The notes below the pieces were generated by a model. That model had not been told where the DNA came from. It did no database searches and worked only from the letters and a program-made list of their open reading frames with translations. The translations under genes were made by a program, and so were the position numbers. Positions 1 to 7,684 of a stretch of DNA of 64,000 nucleotides are shown here, in pieces. The DNA lies in the NCBI GenBank assembly GCA_009773355.1, contig WRPG01000001.1:62001-126000 (forward strand), in the 5' to 3' direction. This DNA is from Limisphaerales bacterium (GTDB taxonomy: Bacteria > Verrucomicrobiota > Verrucomicrobiia > Limisphaerales > SXTU01). Within the stretch, counting starts at the first letter, position 1; each line of letters begins with the position of its first letter.

Positions 1-1
1 C

Positions 2-511
2 CGCTGGGTGAGCCATTGGGACCCCTCGCGCTACCTCGCCGGCGTGTCCTGCCCGATTCTCTTTCTCAACGGCTCGAACGACTTCGCCTACCCGATGGAC
101 AGCTACAAGAAGTGCTACCAACTCGTCGCCGAGCGGCTGCGCAAGGTGTCGGTGAAAATCAAGCTGCCGCACGGCCACATCTGGACTTTCGGCGAGGTGG
201 ACCAGTTCGTGGACAGCCATCTCAAGGGCGGCTCGCCGCTCGCGACCCTCGACGCGATGCGGATTGCCGGCGAAAGCGTCACCACCAAAGTCACCGCGAC
301 CGTTCCTGTGACGAAGGCCGAGTTCCACTTCACGACCGACTCCGGCCCGTGGCAGAAACGCAACTGGCAGACCGTTCCCGCGCAGATGGCCGACGGGCGC
401 GTCACCGCGAAGCTCCCGACCGAACGCCCGCTAACCTGTTATCTCTCCGTCACCGATTCGCGCGGCGTGGCCGTCAGCACGCAGCACGAGGAACTCGCCG
501 TCGCTAAGTAA
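2..511 (+). CDS. alpha/beta hydrolase, C-terminal part (cut by window edge)
   Basis: The reading frame is open from the left edge, so this is the 3' end of a longer gene. The visible 169 residues carry the usual end of an alpha/beta hydrolase: a strand leading to an acidic residue (NGSNDFAYP, Asp near base 80) and a later histidine loop (LPHGH, near base 170), which would be the catalytic Asp and His. The nucleophile Ser must lie upstream of the window. After the hydrolase fold comes a roughly 80-residue beta-rich tail of the kind seen in secreted acetyl-xylan-esterase or PhoPQ-related hydrolases. The substrate cannot be told. The stop codon abuts the ATG of the next gene. Confidence 0.6.
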   Translation, partial: RWVSHWDPSRYLAGVSCPILFLNGSNDFAYPMDSYKKCYQLVAERLRKVSVKIKLPHGHIWTFGEVDQFVDSHLKGGSPLATLDAMRIAGESVTTKVTATVPVTKAEFHFTTDSGPWQKRNWQTVPAQMADGRVTAKLPTERPLTCYLSVTDSRGVAVSTQHEELAVAK

Positions 512-811
512 ATGAACGCCCCGCTCTCCAACTCCACCATCAGCAAACTCAAGGGCCTCGCGCAGCGGCTCGAACCCGTGCTCGCGCTCGGCAAGGCCGG
601 TGCGACGGACGCCTTCATCAAGAGCCTCGGCGAAGCGCTCGCCCAGCACGAGCTGGTGAAAATAAAGTTCGCCGCCTTCAAGGACGAGCGGAAGACCATT
701 GCCCCGCAGCTTGCCGAGAAGACCGGCAGCCAGCTCATCTGGATTGTCGGCCACGTCGCCGTCTTCTACCGCCAGCAGCCCGATGCGGCGAAGCGCAAGG
801 TGGTGGTCTGA
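512..811 (+). CDS. yhbY: YhbY/CRM-domain RNA-binding protein
   Basis: This 99-residue protein is a single CRS1-YhbY (CRM) domain of normal family length. The GxxG-type loop is seen as LGKAG at residues 26-30, followed by LVKIKF (48-53) and the closing strand VGHVAVFYR (79-87). Family members bind the large ribosomal subunit precursor and act in 50S assembly in the cytoplasm. The ATG follows directly on the stop codon of the upstream hydrolase, so the two are probably cotranscribed. Confidence 0.88.
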   Translation: MNAPLSNSTISKLKGLAQRLEPVLALGKAGATDAFIKSLGEALAQHELVKIKFAAFKDERKTIAPQLAEKTGSQLIWIVGHVAVFYRQQPDAAKRKVVV

Positions 812-958
812 CTGGACTGACTACTAATTACTGAACACTGGATACTCGGTATGCGAGTAGCCGGTGGGGCAGGGGAGGGCAGTAATCAGCGTTCAGTTTT
901 CAGTTCAAGCCTCAGCGCTTGCCTTCCGTCCAACGCCCGACAATATCCGCCGCACACT

Positions 959-2302
959 ATGAATCGCCTCCTGCTCACCACCGCGCTCGCACTGACTTCG
1001 CTCTCCGTTCTCGCTGAAAACTGGTCCAACTGGCGCGGCCCGCTCCACAACGGCTCCAGCCCCGAGAAGGGTCTGCCGGCGACCTTCAGCAAGACCGAGA
1101 ACGTGAAGTGGGCCGTCGCGCTGCCCGGCGCGTCCGCCGCCACGCCCGTCATCTGGGGCGACAAGGTCTTCGTCACCGCCGCCGACAAGAACGCCGGCAA
1201 GCAATACGCGCTTTGCCTCGACCGCAAGACCGGCAAGGAGCTGTGGCGCTCCGAAATCAGCGACTTCGTCTCCGATGGGCAGGGCAGCAACTCCTGCTCG
1301 CCCTCGCCCGTGACCGACGGGAAGCTCGTCGTGTTCTTCTATGGCACCGGCGACCTTGTGGCCTTCGACTTCACGGGGAAGAAACTTTGGGGCCGAAACA
1401 TTGGGCCGTTCGCCTTCCTCTGGACCTTCTCCACCAGCCCGCTGCTGGACGACGGTCGCCTCATCATGCAGGTCTTGCAGCGCGACACCGCCGTGAGCGG
1501 ACGCGGCAAGCCGGAGGGCAACGAGTCCTTCCTCCTCGCGATTGACCCGAAGACCGGCAAGGACCAGTGGCGGCAAGTCCGGCCCTCCGAGGCGAAGAGC
1601 GAATCGCTCGAAGCCTTCAGCACGCCGCTGCCTTTCACGCACAATGGCCGCAAGGAGTTCATCATCGTCGGTGGCGACTGCATCACCGGCCACGAGCCCG
1701 CCACCGGCAAGGAACTTTGGCGCTGGGGCACGTGGAACCCGAAGCAAATCCCCCACTGGCGGCTCGTGCCTTCGCCCACCGTCGGTGCGGGCGTCATCCT
1801 CGCCTGCGGACCGAAGGGCGCGCCCGTTTATGCGGTGAAGGCCGGCGGCAGCGGCACCCTGAACAACAAGTCACTCGCCTGGCAGAGCCATGTGCAATCC
1901 ATCGAGGACGCCGCAACCGCCGCGCCTTCGCCCAACGAGAAAGACCTGACCACCGACGTGCCCACGCCGCTCTTCTACGACGGCAAGTTTTATGTGCTGA
2001 ACGGTGGCAAGAAGAAGCTCCTCTGCGTGAACCCTGCGGATGGCAAGGTTCTCTGGAGCGGCGACCTCGGCGGCAAGTCCGTCTTCCAATGCTCGCCCAC
2101 GGCGGCAGACGGCAAAATCTTCATGATGAACTTCGATGGCGATGTCTCTGTGGTCCAAGCCGGGGGCGCCGAGTTCAAGCGCCTGCACGCCGCCAACTTC
2201 AAAGACGAGGGCGACGCCACGCGCCTCCGCTCCAGTGTTGCCATCTCACAGGGCAATCTCTACGTCCGCACCGGCACGAAGCTGTTTTGCCTCGGCAAGT
2301 GA
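959..2302 (+). CDS. secreted PQQ-like beta-propeller protein
   Basis: 447 residues starting with a clear signal peptide (MNRLLLTTALALTSLSVLA) that ends just before ENWSNWRGP, the entry motif of verrucomicrobial and planctomycete quinoprotein-like propellers. Repeated blade motifs follow (LDRKTGKELWRS, IDPKTGKDQWRQ, EPATGKELWRW, NPADGKVLWSG). ATG 959 is preferred over the in-frame ATG at 851 because it gives the signal peptide. Two related proteins lie at 43817-46358. Such proteins are often scaffolds without enzyme activity; no PQQ ligands can be assigned by eye. Confidence 0.8.
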   Translation: MNRLLLTTALALTSLSVLAENWSNWRGPLHNGSSPEKGLPATFSKTENVKWAVALPGASAATPVIWGDKVFVTAADKNAGKQYALCLDRKTGKELWRSEISDFVSDGQGSNSCSPSPVTDGKLVVFFYGTGDLVAFDFTGKKLWGRNIGPFAFLWTFSTSPLLDDGRLIMQVLQRDTAVSGRGKPEGNESFLLAIDPKTGKDQWRQVRPSEAKSESLEAFSTPLPFTHNGRKEFIIVGGDCITGHEPATGKELWRWGTWNPKQIPHWRLVPSPTVGAGVILACGPKGAPVYAVKAGGSGTLNNKSLAWQSHVQSIEDAATAAPSPNEKDLTTDVPTPLFYDGKFYVLNGGKKKLLCVNPADGKVLWSGDLGGKSVFQCSPTAADGKIFMMNFDGDVSVVQAGGAEFKRLHAANFKDEGDATRLRSSVAISQGNLYVRTGTKLFCLGK

Positions 2303-2343
2303 CCCCGTAGGGGACGACGTGAGGAGTCTCTGACCAGCTTGTC

Positions 2344-2847
2344 ATGTCGCTTCCTTACAAAATCTCCACGCTCCTCTACTGCTTCAACGCAGCGGATGAA
2401 GTCCTCCTGCTCCAGCGCGCGCAGGAGCCGAATCGCGGCCTGTGGAGTCCGCCCGGCGGCAAGCTCAAGACCGACCTCGGCGAATCCCCCTATGCCTGCG
2501 CCTGCCGCGAGGCGCACGAGGAAATGGGCCTGACGCTCACGCCGCGCGACCTCCACCTCACCGGCCTCATCAGCGAGCACGGCTATCAGGGCAACACGCA
2601 CTGGCTCATGTTTCTCTTCGAGGTGAAGCCGCGGCTCACCGCCGTCCCGCCGCCGCATCCCGAGGGCACCTTCCAGTTCTTCCCTCGTGCCGCGCTGGAT
2701 GGACTCGCTCTGCCGGAAACTGACCGCGAAAGCATCTGGCCGTGGTTCTGGCAGCATCGCGGCGGCTTCTTCGCCGCGCATTGCCATTGTCACGAAAGCG
2801 GGCGGAATGAGTGGACGTTGGAGGAGTCGAGCTTTTCCCCAAAGTAG
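2344..2847 (+). CDS. Nudix hydrolase (MutT-like)
   Basis: 167 residues. The Nudix box is visible as GGK (38-40), GE at 46-47 and REAHEEMGL at 55-63, with the REUxEExGU metal-binding core intact (E56, E59, E60). The spacing between the glycines and E47 is about two residues longer than the textbook box. Members hydrolyse nucleoside diphosphates linked to another moiety, such as 8-oxo-dGTP. The C-terminal 30 residues are rich in Trp, His and Cys, with an HCHCH cluster. The substrate is unknown. Confidence 0.85.
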   Translation: MSLPYKISTLLYCFNAADEVLLLQRAQEPNRGLWSPPGGKLKTDLGESPYACACREAHEEMGLTLTPRDLHLTGLISEHGYQGNTHWLMFLFEVKPRLTAVPPPHPEGTFQFFPRAALDGLALPETDRESIWPWFWQHRGGFFAAHCHCHESGRNEWTLEESSFSPK

Positions 2848-2870
2848 GACAGCGCGTCTCGCCTGTCTGG

Positions 2871-2946
2871 TGGAGCGCGGACACCCACGTCCGCGTGAAT
2901 TTGCCTCCACAACAAAGCTGCTGCGGACGTGGGCGTCCGCGCTCCA
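2871..2946. repeat. intergenic inverted repeat (GCGGACGTGGGCGTCCGC family)
   Basis: Two 24-bp near-perfect inverted arms (2871-2894 and 2923-2946) flank a 28-bp loop between the converging Nudix and DUF1501 genes. It could act as a bidirectional terminator or be a palindromic repeat element; there is no T-tract typical of an intrinsic terminator. Confidence 0.75.
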
Positions 2947-2954
2947 TTCACGCC

Positions 2955-4370
2955 TTACGCCAAAATCCCCTTCACCACCCGTCCCTCCTCGCCCACGCCG
3001 GTGAGCCGCACGTCGAGGCCCTGGAACTTCACCGTGAGGCGTTGGTGGTTGATGCCGAGCTGGTGCAGCAGCGTCGCCTGCAAGTCGTGGACGTGGACGA
3101 CGTTTTCCACCGACGCGTAACCCAGCTCATCCGTCGCGCCGTAGGTTGTCCCGCGCTTCAAGCCGCCGCCGCAGAGGAACATCGAGAAACCCTTCATGTG
3201 ATGGTCGCGACCGGGGCCGCCCTTGTTCGCCTGCGCCATCGGCGTGCGCCCGAACTCGCCGCCCCAGACGATGAGCGTGTCGTCGAGCAGGCCGCGCTGC
3301 TTGAGGTCCTTGATGAGCGCGGCGGTGGCGCGGTCCACGTTCGCAGCGTTGCCCTGGATGAACTTCACCAGGTCGTTGTGATGGTCCCAGTCGCGGTGAT
3401 AGAGCTGGATGAAGCGCACGCCGCGCTCCGCCAGCCGCCGCGCAAGGAGGCAGTTCGACGCGAACGAGCCGTCGCCCGGCTTGCAGCCGTAGGAGTCGAG
3501 GATGTGCTGCGGCTCGTTCGCCACATCCACGAGGCCGGGCACCGCCGTCTGCATCTTGAAGGCCAGCTCGTATTGCGCGATGCGCGTGGCCAGCTCCGGG
3601 TCGTCGTCCACGCCAAGCTGCGCGCGGTTGAGCGACTGCACGGCCCCGACCACGTCGTGCTGCTGTGCGGCGGTGACGCCGGGCGGGCGGTTCAGGTAGA
3701 GCACCGGGTCGCCCTTCGAGCGCATCGCGACTCCTTGAAACTGCCCCGACAGAAACCCGCTGTGCCACTGCCGCACGGAAATCGGCTGCGGGCTGCGGCC
3801 TTCGGTGGAAGTCAGCACCACGAAGCCCGGCAAGTCCTCGCACTCGCTGCCGAGGCCGTAGAGCACCCACGAACCCATCGAGGGCCGGCCCTGAATCATC
3901 GTGCCCGTGTTCATCAACGTGTGCGCCGGGTCGTGGTTGATGGCGTCTGTGCGCATCGAGCGGACGACGGTGAGTTCATCCGCGACCGTGCGGAGGTGGG
4001 GAAAGATTTCCGAAATCTCCGTGCCGCACTGCCCGCTGCGATGGAAGGCAAACTGCGGCGCGAAGCACTTCAACGTCTGCGACTGCAACTGCGCGAGCTG
4101 CTGCCCGGCGGTGAACGACTCCGGCATCGGCTGCCCGTGGAGCTTCGCGAGCTGCGGCTTGTAATCGAACGTCTCCAGATGCGACGGCCCGCCCGCCATG
4201 TAGAGCCAGATGATGCGCTTCGCGCGCGGCGCGAAATGCAGCGGATTCACCACGCCCGTCCAGCGTGCGGCCTTGGCGGAGTCGGCGGCGAAGCTGGACC
4301 GGTTCAGCAACGAGGAAAACGCCATCAAACCGAGGCCCGAGCGCCCGAGGAAGGCGCGGCGGCGGAGCAT
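2955..4370 (-). CDS. DUF1501 family Tat-exported protein
   Basis: 471 residues from the chosen ATG at 4370, which places the twin-arginine motif LRRRAFLGRSG at the N-terminus. An in-frame ATG at 4397 is an alternative, and the frame is open to 4517. Family marks are AGGPSHLETFDYKP near the N-terminus, WGGEFGRTP and GRDHHMKGF in the C-terminal half. DUF1501 proteins are sulfatase/phosphatase-superfamily-like exported proteins abundant in Planctomycetota and Verrucomicrobiota; their reaction is not established. No DUF1549/DUF1553 partner is adjacent, unlike many relatives. The gene is the last host gene before the provirus. Confidence 0.85.
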   Translation of the reverse strand: MLRRRAFLGRSGLGLMAFSSLLNRSSFAADSAKAARWTGVVNPLHFAPRAKRIIWLYMAGGPSHLETFDYKPQLAKLHGQPMPESFTAGQQLAQLQSQTLKCFAPQFAFHRSGQCGTEISEIFPHLRTVADELTVVRSMRTDAINHDPAHTLMNTGTMIQGRPSMGSWVLYGLGSECEDLPGFVVLTSTEGRSPQPISVRQWHSGFLSGQFQGVAMRSKGDPVLYLNRPPGVTAAQQHDVVGAVQSLNRAQLGVDDDPELATRIAQYELAFKMQTAVPGLVDVANEPQHILDSYGCKPGDGSFASNCLLARRLAERGVRFIQLYHRDWDHHNDLVKFIQGNAANVDRATAALIKDLKQRGLLDDTLIVWGGEFGRTPMAQANKGGPGRDHHMKGFSMFLCGGGLKRGTTYGATDELGYASVENVVHVHDLQATLLHQLGINHQRLTVKFQGLDVRLTGVGEEGRVVKGILA

Positions 4371-4574
4371 GTCAGTTCGTGGTGACACCGTTTTCATTGG
4401 TCTGGTTTGACGGCACCAATAGGGAAAGCAATGCAATTCCTCAGCCCCGACTATCAGCCGAGACGCTTGCATCCGCCCGCCCGCCATCACTTTGATTTGC
4501 ACTTCGACTGTTTTCATGGCCTCTGTTCTTTCCGCTGCGGCTTGTTTGCTCCGGGAGGCTCGCAGCCTCTTTGC

Positions 4575-5420
4575 CTACCAAGATGCTATTGTTTCACAAT
4601 GTGAGTTATGTTCAGTTGTGGGGCGTCCCTTTGGACGGGTGCGGTAGCCGAGGCTGATTTCGACTTCCTGGAGGCGGGATTTTACGGCGATGCGCTCGGC
4701 TTGGAGGGCGGTGCGTTTGTCGCCGCGCGCGTCCTCGATGGTGGTGGTGAGGGTCTTCACCTGGGCGCGGAGTTCGTCGCGGAGTTTGTCGAGCTGGTTA
4801 CGGAACCAGGTTTGACGCTCGAACCAGATCTTCGAGCCGTCGGGCGTGGGGGTGCCGTTTTCTGGGGGCGCGGGCGGGGGTTTGCCGCCGCCTTCCTGAA
4901 GGCCGCGCGTGGCGGCGCTTTTCTTGGGGGGTGGGACTGTAGATGTCCCACCGGTCTGGAATTCGGAGGGGACGCCGCCCTCGGTTTTCTTGTAGAGGCG
5001 TTCCAGCTCGGCGCGGATCTCGGCGCGGCCGGGATCGTCGGCGGGCATTTTGTGGAGCTGCCGGCGGAGGGATCCAATCTTGGCGTTGGTGGACTTGCTT
5101 TTGCCCTCGCTGGTTTTCTCGCGGAGGAACGGGATGATTTCAGGGAGGACCAGCCATTCGCCCTCAATGCGGAAGATGGCCATGACTTCGGACCAGAGCT
5201 TCTTTTCCTCGCGGGTTTTGATCTTCGCGCCGGCCAGTTTTTTGAGGTAGGCGGGGTCGTTGGGGAGTTTGCCTTTCGGCGTGTTCGTCCAGATCGAGCG
5301 CTTCAAGGTTGAATACCATCCCCACTGCCTGTCGGTCCAATAGCGCTTCCGATTGTCTGCCAGCTCGTCGGCGGCGTAATCGGGGAAAAATGGCAGACGG
5401 TCTCTATCGGTGTTGGTCAT
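4575..5420 (-). CDS. DUF1376-like replication protein, 5' part truncated by integration
   Basis: 281 residues in the integrated state. Residues about 9-110 (PFFPDYAADE, WGWYSTLKRSIW, GKLPNDPAYLKKLAG, IEGEWLVLPEI) follow the pattern of DUF1376 (YdaU-like) proteins, small winged-helix-type domains in phage replication modules. Residues 120-270 are charged, with a proline-rich linker and a predicted coiled coil. The last seven codons are written by host DNA beyond the attachment site. In the circular form the frame would instead run from His274 into 16899-16570 and give a 383-residue protein. It lies just downstream of two iteron clusters, as expected for an origin-binding initiator. The family call is by eye. 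Confidence 0.65.
   Translation of the reverse strand: MTNTDRDRLPFFPDYAADELADNRKRYWTDRQWGWYSTLKRSIWTNTPKGKLPNDPAYLKKLAGAKIKTREEKKLWSEVMAIFRIEGEWLVLPEIIPFLREKTSEGKSKSTNAKIGSLRRQLHKMPADDPGRAEIRAELERLYKKTEGGVPSEFQTGGTSTVPPPKKSAATRGLQEGGGKPPPAPPENGTPTPDGSKIWFERQTWFRNQLDKLRDELRAQVKTLTTTIEDARGDKRTALQAERIAVKSRLQEVEISLGYRTRPKGRPTTEHNSHCETIASW
4589..4616 (+). other. attL: dif-like XerC/XerD site at left provirus end
   Basis: The site has an 11-bp left arm (TTGTTTCACAA), a 6-bp centre (TGTGAG, 4600-4605) and an 11-bp right arm (TTATGTTCAGT). The right arm matches the E. coli dif XerD arm TTATGTTAAAT at 9 of 11 positions, and the left arm keeps the inner CAxAA. Bases 4599-4614 (ATGTGAGTTATGTTCA) recur at 16900-16915 with one mismatch. 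Everything left of 4599 is host DNA, everything right of 4614 is element. The arm quality suggests this copy still works as a dif site; that is inference. Confidence 0.75.
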
Positions 5421-5665
5421 CGCAAACCCTTAAAGGAGGCCACGGAAGACTTGTCCACAAAATGCCTGGCGAAGAACGCCGGGAGTTTTCTGGCAACCGT
5501 GGCCTCGTTTGAATTTTCGGGATGAACTGCATTTTGTGTGACAAGTGGGAGGATTGACGGCTTTTCCCCTGGATAATTCAAGCCCCGATTTGCCCTCCCC
5601 TGCCCTGCCTTAATTAATTCGGGGGAATTCCAGCCTTTAATTCAAAATGAGCACCTTCTTTATGA

Positions 5666-5690
5666 TCTGCTCTGCTCTGCTCTGCTCTGA
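5666..5690. repeat. (TCTGC)4-TCTGA pentanucleotide array
   Basis: Four perfect TCTGC units and one TCTGA sit between the AT-rich stretch and the first iteron cluster. It may mark a melting or slippage-prone zone of the origin. Confidence 0.85.
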
Positions 5691-5700
5691 TAGCTGAAAA

Positions 5701-5744
5701 GGTGCCCAGCAGGTGCCGGGCAGGTGCCGGACAATTGCCGGGCA
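5701..5744. repeat. iteron cluster 1, four 11-bp units
   Basis: Four contiguous 11-bp units: GGTGCCCAGCA, GGTGCCGGGCA, GGTGCCGGACA, ATTGCCGGGCA. A period of one helical turn puts every unit on the same DNA face, as in iterons bound by replication initiators. Confidence 0.8.
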
Positions 5745-5864
5745 CAATTATCCCGTGCGGATGGGCCGTAAATGCCCGTTTGGCGGGGGTGCGGCGGGGA
5801 TAACCCTTTTATTCAGTCGCGGGATGCTTGGCACGGTGTCAGCACGGGCCGGGCACATTTGAGC

Positions 5865-5908
5865 ACCGCCGGGCGGGTGCCGGGCAAGTGCCGGGCAGGT
5901 GTAGGGTA
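5865..5908. repeat. iteron cluster 2, 11-bp units
   Basis: A second array with the same 11-bp period: a degenerate ACCGCCGGGCG, two good units GGTGCCGGGCA and AGTGCCGGGCA, and a degenerate GGTGTAGGGTA. Orientation matches cluster 1, 120 bp away. Confidence 0.75.
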
Positions 5909-5966
5909 GTTTTCTCCCCTGCTCTTTTCGGTCTGGGAAACTCCAACGGCCGCCCTGGGGCGGCGG

Positions 5967-6194
5967 TTACTGGCCTAGCGGATTGGCCAGCTCTAGCCGG
6001 GTGTGGCCGTCCGCCGTGGCCACGCCTTGCAGGACCGCGAATTCCCTGGCGGCGGCCAGGGTAACGTCCACCAGGGTGCAGCCGTGCGTGGTGACAACGA
6101 CGCGGTGCGTGGCGAAGAGACGCTCGCGCTCGCGGCGCGTGGCGGCCGCCACGAGGGCGGCTTCACGGCGGCTGAGTTTGCGGGCGGCGCTCAT
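5967..6194 (-). CDS. small basic protein after vapC, unknown
   Basis: 75 residues starting at an ATG that overlaps the vapC stop codon (ATGA). The N-terminal half is rich in Arg, Ala and Glu (AARKLSRREAALVAAATRRERERL) and probably helical; the rest may form strands. It is translationally coupled to vapBC and is the last gene before the origin region. It could be a third TA component or a replication regulator; no family is recognised. Confidence 0.6.
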   Translation of the reverse strand: MSAARKLSRREAALVAAATRRERERLFATHRVVVTTHGCTLVDVTLAAAREFAVLQGVATADGHTRLELANPLGQ

Positions 6195-6607
6195 TTCACC
6201 AGGGGGTTGAGGCAGCGGACGCCGGCGGCCTCGAAGTGGCGGGTGTTGGCGGTGACGACGGTGAGCTGGTGCGCGCGGGCGCACGCGGCGATGAGGGAGT
6301 CCTCACAGCCGATGGTGCGGTTGGCGGCTTTCAGCTCGGCAATCAGCTCCTTCCACTCCAGGAGGACGGCCTCGGTGATGGTGAGGAGGTCTTCGGTGTA
6401 GGTGGAGCGGACTTCCGCCAGGAAGAGGGTGAGGTTCTTGCGGGTCTCGTCGTCGGGGGCGTGGGCGAGGCCGTGGGCGAACTCGGCGAGGGTGACGGTG
6501 CAGAGGGTGGCCTCGCCATCGTTTCGGCGCAACCAGTCCAAGGCCCGCCGATCGGGCGTGCGCTTGCTGGTGGCGCTGAGGAAGTCGGTGTCGAGGAGGT
6601 ATTTCAT
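6191..6607 (-). CDS. vapC: VapC-like PIN-domain toxin
   Basis: 138 residues, full PIN length. The acidic metal-binding residues are visible: D6 (LLDTDFLS), E42 (LAEFAHG) and D103 (CEDSLIAAC), followed by the C-terminal TANTRHF motif (119-125). VapC toxins are Mg-dependent RNases that cut tRNA or rRNA when free of antitoxin. Its ATG overlaps the vapB stop codon. Inside a provirus it may stabilise the lysogen or limit other phages; that role is inference. Confidence 0.87.
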   Translation of the reverse strand: MKYLLDTDFLSATSKRTPDRRALDWLRRNDGEATLCTVTLAEFAHGLAHAPDDETRKNLTLFLAEVRSTYTEDLLTITEAVLLEWKELIAELKAANRTIGCEDSLIAACARAHQLTVVTANTRHFEAAGVRCLNPLVK

Positions 6608-6909
6608 CCCAGCTTGAGGGGATCGCGGAAGGGGAGGACGTGGCGCTCGGGCACGGGGAGTTCCCCCGGGCAGCGCTCCATCATCTTGGCGAGGCCTTTG
6701 AGGCCGCGCTTGGGCTTGGAGATGGGTTTGACGAGCAAGGTGCCCTCGCCATCCTCCAGATCGAAGACGGCTACGGAGGTGCCCTGGGTGATTCCCCAGG
6801 CGTCGCGCCAGGCTTTGGGCAGGGTGAACTGCCCTTGGGTGCTGATTACGCCCGTGGTGGTCTTCACGCGGATAATGAAACATTCTGCGGAAGGGGTGTA
6901 AAGCACCAA
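6604..6909 (-). CDS. vapB: VapB-like AbrB-fold antitoxin
   Basis: Up to 101 residues. A SpoVT-AbrB swapped-hairpin domain is seen in STQGQFTLPKAWRDAWGITQGT (residues about 23-44 of the longest form). A GTG at 6867 just before KTTTGVISTQG is a plausible alternative start. The C-terminal half is basic and would wrap the toxin. Direct repeats CCCGGAAATG (6923-6932) and CCCGGAAAATG (6941-6951) lie just upstream and could be its own operator, as TA operons usually repress themselves. Confidence 0.82.
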   Translation of the reverse strand: MVLYTPSAECFIIRVKTTTGVISTQGQFTLPKAWRDAWGITQGTSVAVFDLEDGEGTLLVKPISKPKRGLKGLAKMMERCPGELPVPERHVLPFRDPLKLG

Positions 6910-6922
6910 TTTTGCTCCCCGG

Positions 6923-6951
6923 CCCGGAAATGCCTAAAATCCCGGAAAATG
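6923..6951 (-). promoter_or_regulatory. possible vapBC operator direct repeats
   Basis: Two copies of CCCGGAAA(A)TG start 18 bp apart in the 134-bp gap upstream of vapB. This is the only gap of that size inside the element besides the origin, so it probably holds the TA promoter. No clear -10/-35 pair is claimed. Confidence 0.35.
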
Positions 6952-7043
6952 GGTTTCCAGGTGCGGCAGGGGAGTGGAGGGGCTTCTCCATTTGCGATAT
7001 GAGGCGTTTTGTTTGGCGGGGAGGGTGAGGACAGCGGGCGATT

Positions 7044-7241
7044 TCAGGCGGCCGGCGGTGAGCCAGGGGAACGGGGCTGCCAGTGGTCCTGGCTGAACAT
7101 GGTGGCGAGCTGGGACTCGTAGGCGGCGTCTTGCTCGGGGGTGAGTTCGCCGGCCTGGCGCGCAGCCTGGCGGAGGCCGTTGATGGTCTTCACCAGCTCG
7201 GCGGCGCCGGAGATGAGGAGGGGGATGAGGGCGGGGGACAT
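7044..7241 (-). CDS. small provirus protein with hydrophobic N-terminus
   Basis: 65 residues. The N-terminus (MSPALIPLLISGAAELV) is hydrophobic but short; the remainder is polar with a proline-rich tail. It is the last gene of the late operon, after the spanin-like pair, so a lysis accessory role is possible. A run of GTTGAAAG-like repeats lies just upstream at 7251-7280. No family recognised. Confidence 0.6.
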   Translation of the reverse strand: MSPALIPLLISGAAELVKTINGLRQAARQAGELTPEQDAAYESQLATMFSQDHWQPRSPGSPPAA

Positions 7242-7278
7242 GGGGAAGAGTTGAAAGGTGAAAGTTGAAAGTTGAAAG

Positions 7279-7650
7279 CTATTGGTGGGCGGCCGTGAGC
7301 GCCGCGGCTTCTGCGGATGCTTGCTGAAGCACGGCGATGGCGGTGAGGAGGTTCGCCTGGTTGTCCTGGCTGCGGTTGTCTTTGTAGGCGGCCTTCAGCC
7401 GGAGCGCGCTCGCGAACCACTCGGGCGCGTGGCGGCGGATCTTCTCGGCGGCCTGGCCAACTGCAGGAGCGGCCGCATCGAGGCGCGCGCGGTTGTTGAA
7501 CTCGAAACGCGTGAAGGCATCGAGGGTGACGCGGGCCATCTCGATGGTGCGCTCGGCGTTGACGACGACGGGGTCGGAGCCTGGCTGGAGCGAGCTGCAG
7601 CCGGACGCGGCGAGGACGATCAGGGCGAGGACGTGGGCGAGGATTTTCAT
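7279..7650 (-). CDS. lipoprotein, possible outer spanin
   Basis: 123 residues with a type II signal peptide: positively charged start, hydrophobic core and the lipobox LAASGC with the acylated Cys at residue 18. The mature part is alpha-helical. It directly follows a membrane-anchored coiled-coil protein, the order seen for Rz/Rz1-type spanin pairs that fuse inner and outer membranes at lysis. It is longer than most outer spanins, so a structural or accessory lipoprotein is the alternative. Confidence 0.6.
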   Translation of the reverse strand: MKILAHVLALIVLAASGCSSLQPGSDPVVVNAERTIEMARVTLDAFTRFEFNNRARLDAAAPAVGQAAEKIRRHAPEWFASALRLKAAYKDNRSQDNQANLLTAIAVLQQASAEAAALTAAHQ

Positions 7651-7684
7651 GTTTGTTGAGGCATCTACATTCGAGTGGCCACCG

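Larger units (their letters stand above)
5421..5966 (-). other. candidate replication origin and rep promoter region
   Basis: This 546-bp gap between the rep start and the last gene of the TA operon has no convincing ORF. It holds two arrays of 11-bp iterons (5701-5744 and 5865-5908), a pentanucleotide array (5666-5690), a one-mismatch DnaA box (TTGTCCACA, 5451-5459) and an AT-richer stretch (about 5500-5660) in an otherwise GC-rich element. This layout fits an iteron origin plus the leader of the rep gene. Confidence 0.6.

Noticed and set aside
2811-4385. A 524-codon plus-strand frame opposite the DUF1501 gene.
   Set aside because: Arg/His/Val-rich product without motifs; DUF1501 motifs are clear on the minus strand.
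4608-5312. A 234-codon plus-strand frame opposite the replication gene.
   Set aside because: Gly/Phe/Ala-rich mirror frame; the minus frame is the one that rejoins across the attachment site.
5701-5908. The 11-bp repeats as a CRISPR array.
   Set aside because: Units are contiguous, too short, and have no spacers or cas genes nearby.
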